DNA of 21,684 bases, taken from positions 1 to 21,684 of the forward strand of contig JBGPYB010000077.1 of the NCBI GenBank assembly GCA_041493035.1, given 5' to 3'. Position numbers and translations under genes: made by a program. Of this stretch, positions 1 through 7,200 are shown piece after piece. The notes beneath the pieces were generated by a model. The model saw nothing but the letters and a program-made list of their open reading frames with translations. It had not been told where the DNA came from and made no database searches. Positions within the stretch are counted from its first letter, which is position 1. Every line of letters starts with the position of its first letter. Source of the DNA: JBGPYB01 sp041493035. Its GTDB lineage: Bacteria > Acidobacteriota > Vicinamibacteria > Fen-336.

Positions 1-1
1 C

Positions 2-952
2 CCGGTCATCGAGGTCCAGCATCTCGTGAAGCGGTTCGGAGCCTTCGTGTCGGTGGACGATCTGAGCCTTTCGGTCGAGGCGGGAGAGGTCTTCGGCCTC
101 CTCGGAAGCAACGGCGCGGGGAAGACGACGGCGATCCGGATGCTCTGCGGGCTGCTTTCGCCGACATCGGGCTCGGCGCGAGTCCTGGGTATCGACGTCG
201 CAAGAGACCCGGAGGCCATCAAGCGCCGCATCGGCTACATGACGCAGCGCTTCAGCCTGTACGACGACTTGACCGTGGGGCAGAACCTCCGTTTCTTCGG
301 GGGGGTCTACGGCCTCAGGGGCAGGGCGTTCGACGACCGCGCCGCCTGGGCGATCGAGACCGCGGGTCTCGCGGGGAAGGAGGTCCTGCTGACGCGCTCC
401 CTTCCCTGCGGGTGGAAGCAGCGCCTGGCGCTCGCCTGCGCCGTTCTCCACGATCCCAGGGTGGTGTTCCTCGACGAGCCCACCGGCGGAGTCGACCCCG
501 TCTCCCGCCGCCGCTTCTGGACCCTCATCGACGCCATGGCGGGGCAAGGGGTCACGCTCATCGTGACGACCCACTATCTCGACGAGGCCGAGCGCTGCGA
601 CCGGATCGCGCTGATGCACGCGGGTCGCCTCGTGGCTCTGGGCACCGTCGCCCAGCTCAAGGATGTCTTTGCCGGCCGCGCGCTTCTCGAGGTCTCCTGC
701 CCCCGCTTCCTGGAAGCCCAGGCGCGCCTCGAAGGGGAGCCGTGGGTTCTCGAGGCGTCGGTCTTCGGCACGCGTCTCCACATCGTGGTGGCGGATGCCG
801 GGGACGGCCGCCGTCGCATCGAGGAAGCCATGGCGAGGGACGGCAACGTCCCCGCCCACGTGGAGCGTATCGTCCCGTCTCTCGAGGACGTCTTCATTCA
901 CTGCATCGAGGCAGAGGATGCTGCCCGGGCTGCCCGCGGCATCGCGTCATGA
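2..952 (+). CDS. ABC exporter ATP-binding protein, YbhF/DrrA type (5' end cut by window edge)
   Basis: This is the nucleotide-binding subunit of an ABC-2 type exporter; it would hydrolyse ATP in the cytoplasm to drive the two permeases encoded next. The frame is open to the left edge and reads PVIEVQHLVKRFG before the GTG at 26. That is normal N-terminal ABC sequence, so the true start lies outside the window. Visible motifs are Walker A GSNGAGKTT (about 104-130), a Q-loop (YMTQRFSLYDDLT), Walker B VVFLDEPTGG with the catalytic Glu, a D-loop and the switch His in VTTHYLDEAE. The signature is LPCGWKQRL instead of LSGGQ, as is usual in YbhF-like proteins. The stop overlaps the next start as ATGA, so translation is coupled. 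A periplasmic adaptor gene of the HlyD/YbhG type probably lies upstream (inference). The substrate cannot be read from the sequence. Confidence 0.93.
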   Translation, partial: PVIEVQHLVKRFGAFVSVDDLSLSVEAGEVFGLLGSNGAGKTTAIRMLCGLLSPTSGSARVLGIDVARDPEAIKRRIGYMTQRFSLYDDLTVGQNLRFFGGVYGLRGRAFDDRAAWAIETAGLAGKEVLLTRSLPCGWKQRLALACAVLHDPRVVFLDEPTGGVDPVSRRRFWTLIDAMAGQGVTLIVTTHYLDEAERCDRIALMHAGRLVALGTVAQLKDVFAGRALLEVSCPRFLEAQARLEGEPWVLEASVFGTRLHIVVADAGDGRRRIEEAMARDGNVPAHVERIVPSLEDVFIHCIEAEDAARAARGIAS

Positions 953-2076
953 GCCCTCGCAAGGTTGTCGCCATCGCCGTCAAGGAGCTGCGCCAGGCGT
1001 CCCGCGACCCGCTGAGCCTGGCGATGCTGCTGGGCGTGCCGACGATGATGCTGGTGATGTACGGCTTCGCCATCAACTTCGACGTCCGCCACGTGCGGCT
1101 TGCGGTCCGCGATCTCGACAAGAGCGCCGAGAGCCGCAACCTGGTTGCCGCCTTCGTGAACTCGATGTACTTCGATCAGACCGCCGACCTGGGCGCGGGT
1201 GCGGACCTCGACCGCATCACCGAACGGCGCCACGCCCAGGCCATCCTGGTGATCCCCGAGGGATACGCACGAGAGCTGGCCTCCGGACAAACGGCGCCGG
1301 TTCAGTTCCTCATCGACGGGGCCGATGCGAACACCGCAACCACGATCCTGGGATACGCCTCGGCCCTCGTGGGGGAGGCCAATGCCCGCCTGTTCGCCGG
1401 ATCGCCGATGGCGAGTCGCATCCAGATGTCTCCCATCGACTACGAACCGCGGGTCTGGTACAACCCCGAGCTGCACTCGACGCAGTTCCTGGTGCCCGGC
1501 CTCGTCGGATTCATCCTGATGCTGACGGCCGTTGTCTCCACGGCTCTCTCGGTCGTCCGGGAGAAGGAACGCGGCACCATGGAGCAGCTCCGCGTGACCT
1601 CCCTCCAGCCGAGCGAGCTGATCGTCGGCAAGGTGCTGCCCTACCTCGGCATCTCCATCACGGCCACGGTGATCATCCTGGTGGCGGCCCGCTTTCTGTT
1701 CGGGGTGTCCGTGCGCGGCTCTTATCTTCACCTCTTCGCCGCGACCCTCATCTACCTGATCGGCGCCCTGGGCTTCGGTCTCCTGGTCTCGAGCCTCGCG
1801 GAGAGCCAGGCGATGGCCTTTCAAGTGGGGATGGTCACCTCCATGCTGCCGGCCATCTTTCTTTCCGGCTTCATATTTCCCATCCGGTCGATGCCGCTGG
1901 CGGTCCAGATCCTCACGTACGCCGTGCCCGCCCGCTATTTCAACGTGATCCTCCGCGGTGTCATCTTGAAGGGCGCCGGCCTCCAGTCCTACGGCCGCGA
2001 CGTGGCCTTCCTGGCGCTCTATGCCACGGTCGTGATGGGGATCGCCTACGCGCGGCTGACGCGAAAGGAGGTCTGA
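949..2076 (+). CDS. ABC-2 type transporter permease, YbhS-like
   Basis: Membrane subunit of the exporter, 375 aa. One helix near residues 22-42 is followed by a periplasmic domain of about 130 residues, then five helices from about residue 180. This is the ABC2_membrane_3 (YbhS/YbhR) topology. Family landmarks are the WYNPEL segment before the second helix, the cytoplasmic VVREKERGTMEQL coupling segment near residue 203-216, and the late FLSGFIFPIRSMP and PARYFNVILRG motifs. The ATG overlaps the stop of the ATPase gene (ATGA). No Shine-Dalgarno site is seen, which fits translational coupling. The open frame extends much further upstream in antiphase to the ATPase gene, but that part is not coding. 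It is a paralogue of the following gene, and the two probably form a heterodimer. Confidence 0.92.
   Translation: MSPRKVVAIAVKELRQASRDPLSLAMLLGVPTMMLVMYGFAINFDVRHVRLAVRDLDKSAESRNLVAAFVNSMYFDQTADLGAGADLDRITERRHAQAILVIPEGYARELASGQTAPVQFLIDGADANTATTILGYASALVGEANARLFAGSPMASRIQMSPIDYEPRVWYNPELHSTQFLVPGLVGFILMLTAVVSTALSVVREKERGTMEQLRVTSLQPSELIVGKVLPYLGISITATVIILVAARFLFGVSVRGSYLHLFAATLIYLIGALGFGLLVSSLAESQAMAFQVGMVTSMLPAIFLSGFIFPIRSMPLAVQILTYAVPARYFNVILRGVILKGAGLQSYGRDVAFLALYATVVMGIAYARLTRKEV
2064..2071 (+). promoter_or_regulatory. Strong Shine-Dalgarno site that fixes a TTG start
   Basis: AAAGGAGG sits 8 nt before the TTG at 2080, inside the last codons of the upstream permease. It is a near-perfect anti-Shine-Dalgarno complement at good spacing. 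It supports the unusual TTG start of the second permease, for which no ATG exists near the conserved N-terminus. Confidence 0.8.
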
Positions 2077-2079
2077 GCC

Positions 2080-3237
2080 TTGTACGCCCTCCTCCAGGTC
2101 GTGCTCAAGGAGTTCTTCCAGCTCCGTCAAGACAAGAAGATGATCCCGGTGATGATCGTCGGGCCCCTCGTGCAGTTGATCGCCCTCGGCTTCGCCGCCA
2201 ACCAGGACGTCTACGACGTTCCGATGGTTCTCGTGGACCAGGACCGGAGCGCCGCGAGCCGCGACCTGGTGGACCGCTTCACCAGCTCGAGATATTTCGA
2301 GATCAAGGGGAGCGAGGAGACCGCGGCCCGGGTCGAGCCCTGGCTCGTCGAGGGACGAGCCCAGGTGGCCCTGGTGATCGCCCGGGGATACGGAGCGGCG
2401 ACGGCGGCGGGTCGCACGGGCTCGGTCCAGGTCATCGCCGACGGCACGGACTCCAACTCCGCCGTGGTGGGTTTGAGCTACGCGTCGCGGATCGTGTCGA
2501 GCGTCGGAGCCGAGCTGGCCCGGGGCCAAATCGATCGTGAATCCCACCGCTTCATGGCCAACGGACAGGGACGCGCCCCGGCGATCCCGGGCCAGATCGA
2601 GCTGGTTCCGCGCATCTGGTACAACCCCGACCTCAAGAGCCGGTGGTTCTTCGTCCCTGCGGTGCTGGCCATGGTTCTCATGCTCGTGACCATGATGCTT
2701 CCGTCCATGGCCGTCGTCCGGGAACGGGAGATCGGCACGTTGGAGCAGATCAGCGTCACGCCTCTTCGGTCGTGGCAGCTCATCCTCGGGAAGCTCGCGC
2801 CGTACGTCGTCATCGGCCTCGTCGACATGGTGCTGATCGTGGTCCTGGCGCGTACGGTGTTCGGCGTCCCCCTGCGTGGATCCCTCCTCCTTCTGACCTT
2901 CCTGACCCTGCTCTTCCTTCTCAACACCCTGGGCTTGGGCCTTCTGGTGTCGACCCTGGTCCACACGCAGCAACAGGCCATGATGTTCGCGTCGTTCGTG
3001 CTGATGGTGCCGATGATCTATCTCTCCGGCCTCGTCTTTCCCATCGAGAACATGCCCCGCCTCTTCCAGATCGGCAGTCGCGCCATCCCCGTGCGCTACT
3101 ATGGGATCATTCTGCGCGGCATCTTCCTGAAGGGATCGGGGATCGCCGTTCTCTGGCCCGAGGCGCTGGCGCTCCTGGGTCTCGGCACGACCGTCCTGAC
3201 GCTGGCGTCGCTTCGGTTCCGAAAGAGCCTCGACTGA
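2080..3237 (+). CDS. ABC-2 type transporter permease, YbhR-like
   Basis: Second membrane subunit of the exporter, 385 aa, with the same architecture as its neighbour: an N-terminal helix, a large periplasmic loop, WYNPDL, then a helix bundle with VVREREIGTLEQ. The later YLSGLVFPIENMP and PVRYYGIILRG motifs mirror the first permease. The start is TTG at 2080, 3 nt after the previous stop, chosen because of the strong AAAGGAGG site. Three genes in a row (ATPase, permease, permease) match the E. coli ybhF-ybhS-ybhR arrangement, whose systems export cations or amphiphilic drugs. The specificity here is unknown. Confidence 0.92.
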   Translation: MYALLQVVLKEFFQLRQDKKMIPVMIVGPLVQLIALGFAANQDVYDVPMVLVDQDRSAASRDLVDRFTSSRYFEIKGSEETAARVEPWLVEGRAQVALVIARGYGAATAAGRTGSVQVIADGTDSNSAVVGLSYASRIVSSVGAELARGQIDRESHRFMANGQGRAPAIPGQIELVPRIWYNPDLKSRWFFVPAVLAMVLMLVTMMLPSMAVVREREIGTLEQISVTPLRSWQLILGKLAPYVVIGLVDMVLIVVLARTVFGVPLRGSLLLLTFLTLLFLLNTLGLGLLVSTLVHTQQQAMMFASFVLMVPMIYLSGLVFPIENMPRLFQIGSRAIPVRYYGIILRGIFLKGSGIAVLWPEALALLGLGTTVLTLASLRFRKSLD

Positions 3238-3260
3238 CCGGCTTGGCCGGACCCGCGGCG

Positions 3261-3266
3261 AGGAGG
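3261..3266 (+). promoter_or_regulatory. Shine-Dalgarno site of the GH10 gene
   Basis: AGGAGG lies 2 nt before GTG 3269, 5 nt before ATG 3272 and 8 nt before ATG 3275. The spacing rules out the GTG and favours one of the two ATG codons. Confidence 0.7.
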
Positions 3267-3271
3267 ACGTG

Positions 3272-4546
3272 ATGATGGGGGCGTTTCTCGCGGGCGTCGG
3301 TCTCTTGGTGAGCGGCGCGGCGGCGCTACCGGCGGCAGCAGATCTCGGCGCGCGGATCGACATCCTCCGCAAGGGGGGCGTCGTTGTGGAGGTGACCGAC
3401 GCGGGCCGCCCCGTCCCGGGAGCGCGCGTCGAGATCCGCCAGACGCGCCACGCCTTTCTGTTCGGTGCCAACATCTTCGGCCTCCGCCCCGACGACACTT
3501 CACCCGGCCAGACGGCGTACCAGGAGCGATTCAAGGGCCTGCTCAACTACGCGACGCTCCCTTTCTACTGGGGCGCCTATGAACGCGAGCGCGGGCAGCC
3601 CGACGCAGGGCGGCTGCGGGCCATGGCGGAGTGGTGCCGTGCGAATCGCATCGAGGTGAAGGGACATCCGGTCCTGTGGCACGAGGTCTTCCCGAGCTGG
3701 CTCAAGGGCGACGAGCCGATGGAGCCTCTCGTCCGCAAGCGCGTGGCCGAGACCGTGGGCCTCTTCAAGGGGCTCGTGGACCGGTGGGACGTCGTGAACG
3801 AGTCGCTCGTGGCGCCCGACTTCGAGAACGCCTGGGGTCTGTTCGTGAAGGCGACGGGGCCGACCGAGACCGTCGACCGCGCGTTGCACCTCGCCGCCGA
3901 GGCCAACCCCCGCGGGTTCTTCCTCGTGAACGACTTCAAGCTCGAGCCTGAGTACGAGAAGGAACTGGCCGAGTTGAAGGAGCGCAAGGCTCCCTTCGGC
4001 GCCGTCGGAGTGCAGAGCCACATGCATGCGGGGGAGTGGACCCTCGAGCGCGCATGGGAGGTCTGCGAGACGTACGGCCGGCTCGGTCTGCCCCTTCACT
4101 TCACCGAGACCACGGTGCTCTCCGGCCCCAAGGAGCTGCCGATGACGGATTTCCACTCCCAGCGGGGGAACTGGCGGACGACGGTCGAGGACGAAGCGCT
4201 ACAGGCCGACTACGTGGAGCGCTTCTACACGCTCCTCTTCGCACATCCCGCGGTGGAGGCCATCACATGGTGGGACCTGTCGGACGAGGGTGCCTGGATG
4301 CGCGCGCCGGCGGGCCTCCTCCGCAACGACATGTCTCCGAAGCCGGCCTACGAGCGCCTCCTGGCCAAGATCAAGGGCGAGTGGTGGACGAGTCGGGCCG
4401 AAGCCACCACGGGTGCCGACGGCCGCGCCACCCTGCGGGGGTTCAAGGGCGCCTACTCGGCGACGGTCACCTTCCCCGACGGAAGCCAGAAGGTCCTCGA
4501 CCTCACGATCGACCCCGCCACGGCCACGGTACCCGTCGCCCGCTGA
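3272..4546 (+). CDS. Secreted glycoside hydrolase family 10 protein (endo-1,4-beta-xylanase-like)
   Basis: Predicted retaining beta-glycanase, 424 aa from ATG 3272. A signal peptide (about residues 1-23, ending PAAA) directs it out of the cytoplasm. GH10 landmarks are GHPVLWH, the acid/base Glu in WDVVNES (about residue 177) and the nucleophile Glu in HFTETT (about residue 279). The spacing of about 102 residues and the late WWDLSDEGAW block also fit the family. Before the barrel, about residues 31-52 (VVVEVTDAGRPVPGARVEI) look like the first strands of a carboxypeptidase-regulatory/transthyretin-like sandwich. After the barrel, about residues 378-412 (GADGRATLRGFKGAYSATV) look like its remaining strands. 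The gene starts 34 nt after the exporter genes and may be in their operon, though a link to export is not obvious. Xylan is the family's usual substrate; other beta-glycans are possible. Confidence 0.9.
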   Translation: MMGAFLAGVGLLVSGAAALPAAADLGARIDILRKGGVVVEVTDAGRPVPGARVEIRQTRHAFLFGANIFGLRPDDTSPGQTAYQERFKGLLNYATLPFYWGAYERERGQPDAGRLRAMAEWCRANRIEVKGHPVLWHEVFPSWLKGDEPMEPLVRKRVAETVGLFKGLVDRWDVVNESLVAPDFENAWGLFVKATGPTETVDRALHLAAEANPRGFFLVNDFKLEPEYEKELAELKERKAPFGAVGVQSHMHAGEWTLERAWEVCETYGRLGLPLHFTETTVLSGPKELPMTDFHSQRGNWRTTVEDEALQADYVERFYTLLFAHPAVEAITWWDLSDEGAWMRAPAGLLRNDMSPKPAYERLLAKIKGEWWTSRAEATTGADGRATLRGFKGAYSATVTFPDGSQKVLDLTIDPATATVPVAR

Positions 4547-4592
4547 CTTCGGCGGCTCGGCGCTTTCGGGGGACCGGAGACTAGAAGCCTCG

Positions 4593-6020
4593 TTAGAACT
4601 GGAAGTAGATGAACGCGCTCGACTCGAAGCGGCCGAAGACCACGAAGACCCAGATGCCGACGAGATAGACAAGCGTGCGAACGACGAACGGTGCTTCGAG
4701 GATGAATTGCTCCTTCTTCTGGAAGAACTGAATGAGGTCCATCACGAGGACGGGAGCGATGTAGGCGAGGGCTTGCGCCGCCTGGGGGAAAGGCATCCGT
4801 GCCCAGCCAACAGGGTTCAGGAAGCGCGCCACGAGGACGAAGAGGCTCGCTTCCTGTTCGCAACGGAAGATCAGCCAGCCGAGGCATACGAAGTGAAAGG
4901 TCACGAGAACGCGGCCCGCCCACAAGGCGCGTAGGCTCCAGGTCCGGCACGCGTCCCACTCGAGGACGAGGTGCTTGCCTCCGAAGGCCCGTTCCGCCAC
5001 CAGAAGAGCGCCCTGATACGCTCCCCAGAGGACGAACTTCCGCGCCGCGCCGTGCCAGAGCCCCCCCAGGACCATTGTGAGCATCAGGTTCCGATAGGTG
5101 CGGAAGGCCCCGTCGCGGTTCCCCCCGAGGGGCACGTAGAGATAGTCCCGGAGCCACGACGACAGGCTGATGTGCCAGCGTCTCCAGAAGTCGGTGATGC
5201 AGGTCGAGAAGTACGGGTAGTTGAAGTTGTCCATGAGCCGGAAGCCCATGATGCGAGCGACGCCGCGGGCGATATCGGTGTACCCCGAGAAGTCGCAATA
5301 GATCTGGAAGGCGAAGGCCAGAGCTCCCAGGTGGATGACTCCCGGGTGAAAACCGAGGCGGCGCTCGAAGATCGGGCTCCCGATCGTGGCGAGGTTATCG
5401 GCCACCACGACTTTCTTGAACAGCCCCCACATGGCGAGGTTGAGGCCCGTCATGACCGCGTCCCACTTCACGTGGCGCGGTTGCTGCATCTGTGGAAGCA
5501 GCGCGCTCGAGTGCATGATCGGCCCGGCCACCATGTGGGGGAAGAAGGCCACGAAGAGAGCGAAGTCCAGGGGATCCCTGGCTGGCTCGATCTCCTTGCG
5601 ATAGACGTCGACGATGTAGCTGATGCTCTGGAACGTGTAGAAGGAGATGCCGACCGGCAGCACAACGTCCAGCCAGAAGTCGGTTGGTGCCGCGCCCAGT
5701 CGCAGAAGAAGCGCGTTCGCTGACGTCAGGAAGAAGTTGCAGTACTTGAAGAAGCCGAGGAAGAGCAGGTTCACCGTCACGCTGATCGCGACCCAGCGCT
5801 TGGCCCCCGCGGGCGTCCTTTCCCGCGCGATGGCATTGCCCAGAGTCCAGTCGATGCTCGTGGAAAGGACGAGGAGTCCCACGAAACGCCAATCCCAGCA
5901 GGCGTAGAAGAAGTAGCTCGCGAGGAGAAGGAGGACGTTTTGGCCCCGTCGTGGCAGGCCCAGGTAGAGGCCAAAGACGACTGAGAAGAAGAGCCAGAAG
6001 TCGAGGGTGTTGAAGAGCAT
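4593..6020 (-). CDS. AlgI-family MBOAT O-acyltransferase
   Basis: Polytopic inner-membrane acyltransferase, 475 aa, of the AlgI/DltB/PatA group, which moves acetyl or other acyl groups across the membrane for transfer to exported polysaccharide. It begins MLFNTLDFWLFF, the usual start of the family. ATG 6020 is therefore preferred to the GTG one codon upstream. Landmarks are PVGISFYTFQSISYIVDVYR, the long FQIYCDFSGYTDIA block and FWRRWHISLSSWLRDYLYVPLGG. The catalytic His lies in GGLWHGA at residue 323, matching the AlgI active-site position. The preceding gene on the same strand encodes an SGNH-like partner. The gene is convergent with the GH10 gene, with 46 nt between the stops and no clear terminator. 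Confidence 0.93.
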   Translation of the reverse strand: MLFNTLDFWLFFSVVFGLYLGLPRRGQNVLLLLASYFFYACWDWRFVGLLVLSTSIDWTLGNAIARERTPAGAKRWVAISVTVNLLFLGFFKYCNFFLTSANALLLRLGAAPTDFWLDVVLPVGISFYTFQSISYIVDVYRKEIEPARDPLDFALFVAFFPHMVAGPIMHSSALLPQMQQPRHVKWDAVMTGLNLAMWGLFKKVVVADNLATIGSPIFERRLGFHPGVIHLGALAFAFQIYCDFSGYTDIARGVARIMGFRLMDNFNYPYFSTCITDFWRRWHISLSSWLRDYLYVPLGGNRDGAFRTYRNLMLTMVLGGLWHGAARKFVLWGAYQGALLVAERAFGGKHLVLEWDACRTWSLRALWAGRVLVTFHFVCLGWLIFRCEQEASLFVLVARFLNPVGWARMPFPQAAQALAYIAPVLVMDLIQFFQKKEQFILEAPFVVRTLVYLVGIWVFVVFGRFESSAFIYFQF

Positions 6021-6047
6021 CACGGGCCCATGGCGGGCCCGCCGGGA

Positions 6048-6056
6048 ATGCTAGCA
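6048..6056 (-). promoter_or_regulatory. Candidate extended -10 promoter for the MBOAT gene
   Basis: On the minus strand TGCTAGCAT (TGn plus TAGCAT) lies 27 nt before ATG 6020, in the 116-nt gap between the SGNH and MBOAT genes. No good -35 box is seen. It would allow the MBOAT gene to be expressed separately from its upstream partner. Confidence 0.4.
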
Positions 6057-6136
6057 TCGGCGGCCGCGCATGAGCGCCGCCCGCGCGCGTGTCTTGATCC
6101 GCGGCCGGCGGAAGGCGCCTTGGGCACGACCGACAC

Positions 6137-7147
6137 CTACGGCCGAAGCCCGGCGATGACCTCTGCCAGGCGGCGAGAGACCGCGGCGCGGCCGGTGGCC
6201 GAGAGGTGCGTCAGGTCGTTGAAGTCGGCGGCCGTGAGAGCAGGCAGATCCGCCGCACCGACGAAGACGATGTCCCGGCGCGAGCCGAGGCTCTCGACGA
6301 AGCGAGCATAGTGAGACCGCATGCGGGGGCTGATCGTCCGGTCGTAGCCGGGTCGGGTGGGGAAGTCCACGACGACAGGCCGATCGCCGCGCGCGCGCGT
6401 CCGAGCGATGAGTTGGTCGAGGGCGGCTTCCTGCGCGGCCGTGAATGTCGGAGGCGAGTTGTCCCCGGTGCCCCACGCCACGGTGGAGAGGCGCTCGCCC
6501 AGCGGGGTGCCGAGGCGCCTCGTGGGAGATGGCAGGTCGAACCGGAGCGCATCCAAGGGATGGGTCGACACGACCGCGTAGATGCGCGGCACGGCCGCGC
6601 GATTCCTGAGGCTCTCCGAAAGGCTTGCTGCCAGACCGTAAAGCACGTCGCGGATCTCCTTCCACGCCATGTGCCGCCACGCCTCTCCGGCGACGAGGCA
6701 GCGAACCGTGTCGGTGTCAGTGAAGTAGGTCTTCGGCGGCTCGTGCATCATCCAGGGGAAGAGGCCGATCACCACGGTTCGTCCAGAGCCCGGTGTGATC
6801 CGCGCGTCGAGATAGAGCGCGTCCAATGGGGTTCCGCCGATGCTGGCCAGGTTGCGGCACGGGCGCCCGGCGAGTCGCTCCTCGAAGACGGCGCAGTCGA
6901 GCCCCTCGCGCACCTGGCTCGAGCCCAGCAACAAGACCAGTGGTAAGGCCGTCGCGGGGGGGACGAGACGGGCCTTCACCGTCATCAGGCAGTCGGTGGG
7001 GCCGAGAGGCGTGTATCGGTCGAGGAAGCGCAGCGCGAAGGCGCTCTGCCAGATCGCCGCGTCGGACACGAAGAAGACACCGATGGCAAGGAGGGCCGCC
7101 GAGGGCCAGGGACCTCGCGGCTTCGGATCTCTTGGAGCAGTCTCCAC
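6137..7147 (-). CDS. SGNH/GDSL-like membrane-anchored protein, AlgJ/DltD-like partner of the MBOAT
   Basis: Predicted periplasmic hydrolase or acyltransferase fold, 336 aa from GTG 7147. One N-terminal helix (about residues 16-32) anchors it. The nucleophile block is LLLGSSQVREGLD with Ser77, and the C-terminal catalytic pair is Asp311 and His314 in DFNDLTHLSATG. This Ser/DxxH arrangement is that of SGNH proteins such as AlgJ, AlgX and DltD, which work beside MBOAT proteins in O-acylating cell-surface polymers. The MBOAT gene follows 116 nt downstream. An upstream frame runs to 7279, but it has a biased composition and crosses the promoter region. I therefore take the GTG, which has TACAAT 6 nt before it and no Shine-Dalgarno site. 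The exact polymer is unknown. Confidence 0.8.
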   Translation of the reverse strand: METAPRDPKPRGPWPSAALLAIGVFFVSDAAIWQSAFALRFLDRYTPLGPTDCLMTVKARLVPPATALPLVLLLGSSQVREGLDCAVFEERLAGRPCRNLASIGGTPLDALYLDARITPGSGRTVVIGLFPWMMHEPPKTYFTDTDTVRCLVAGEAWRHMAWKEIRDVLYGLAASLSESLRNRAAVPRIYAVVSTHPLDALRFDLPSPTRRLGTPLGERLSTVAWGTGDNSPPTFTAAQEAALDQLIARTRARGDRPVVVDFPTRPGYDRTISPRMRSHYARFVESLGSRRDIVFVGAADLPALTAADFNDLTHLSATGRAAVSRRLAEVIAGLRP

Positions 7148-7159
7148 GAGCCGATTGTA
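7148..7159 (-). promoter_or_regulatory. -10 element directly before the SGNH gene (probable leaderless start)
   Basis: On the minus strand TACAAT (7159-7154) is followed by 6 nt and the GTG at 7147. Normal -10 to +1 spacing puts transcription initiation on the start codon. The -35 region is poor. The divergent hydrolase gene has its own TACACT 24 bp away on the other strand. Confidence 0.5.
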
Positions 7160-7183
7160 GGCCGCGTGGCTCTCCTTTCGGTC

Positions 7184-7189
7184 TACACT
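7184..7189 (+). promoter_or_regulatory. -10 element before the divergent hydrolase gene
   Basis: TACACT lies 11 nt before GTG 7201, which would leave a leader of about 5 nt, too short for a Shine-Dalgarno site. No convincing -35 box is visible. It shares the 53-bp intergenic region with the SGNH promoter. Confidence 0.42.
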
Positions 7190-7200
7190 CGCGCCCGGGG

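Noticed and set aside
898..3546. An 882-codon open frame on the minus strand opposite the exporter genes
   Set aside because: It is antisense to three clear genes and has low-complexity His/Glu/Arg-rich composition with no domain. Such frames arise in GC-rich DNA where the real genes have G/C third positions.
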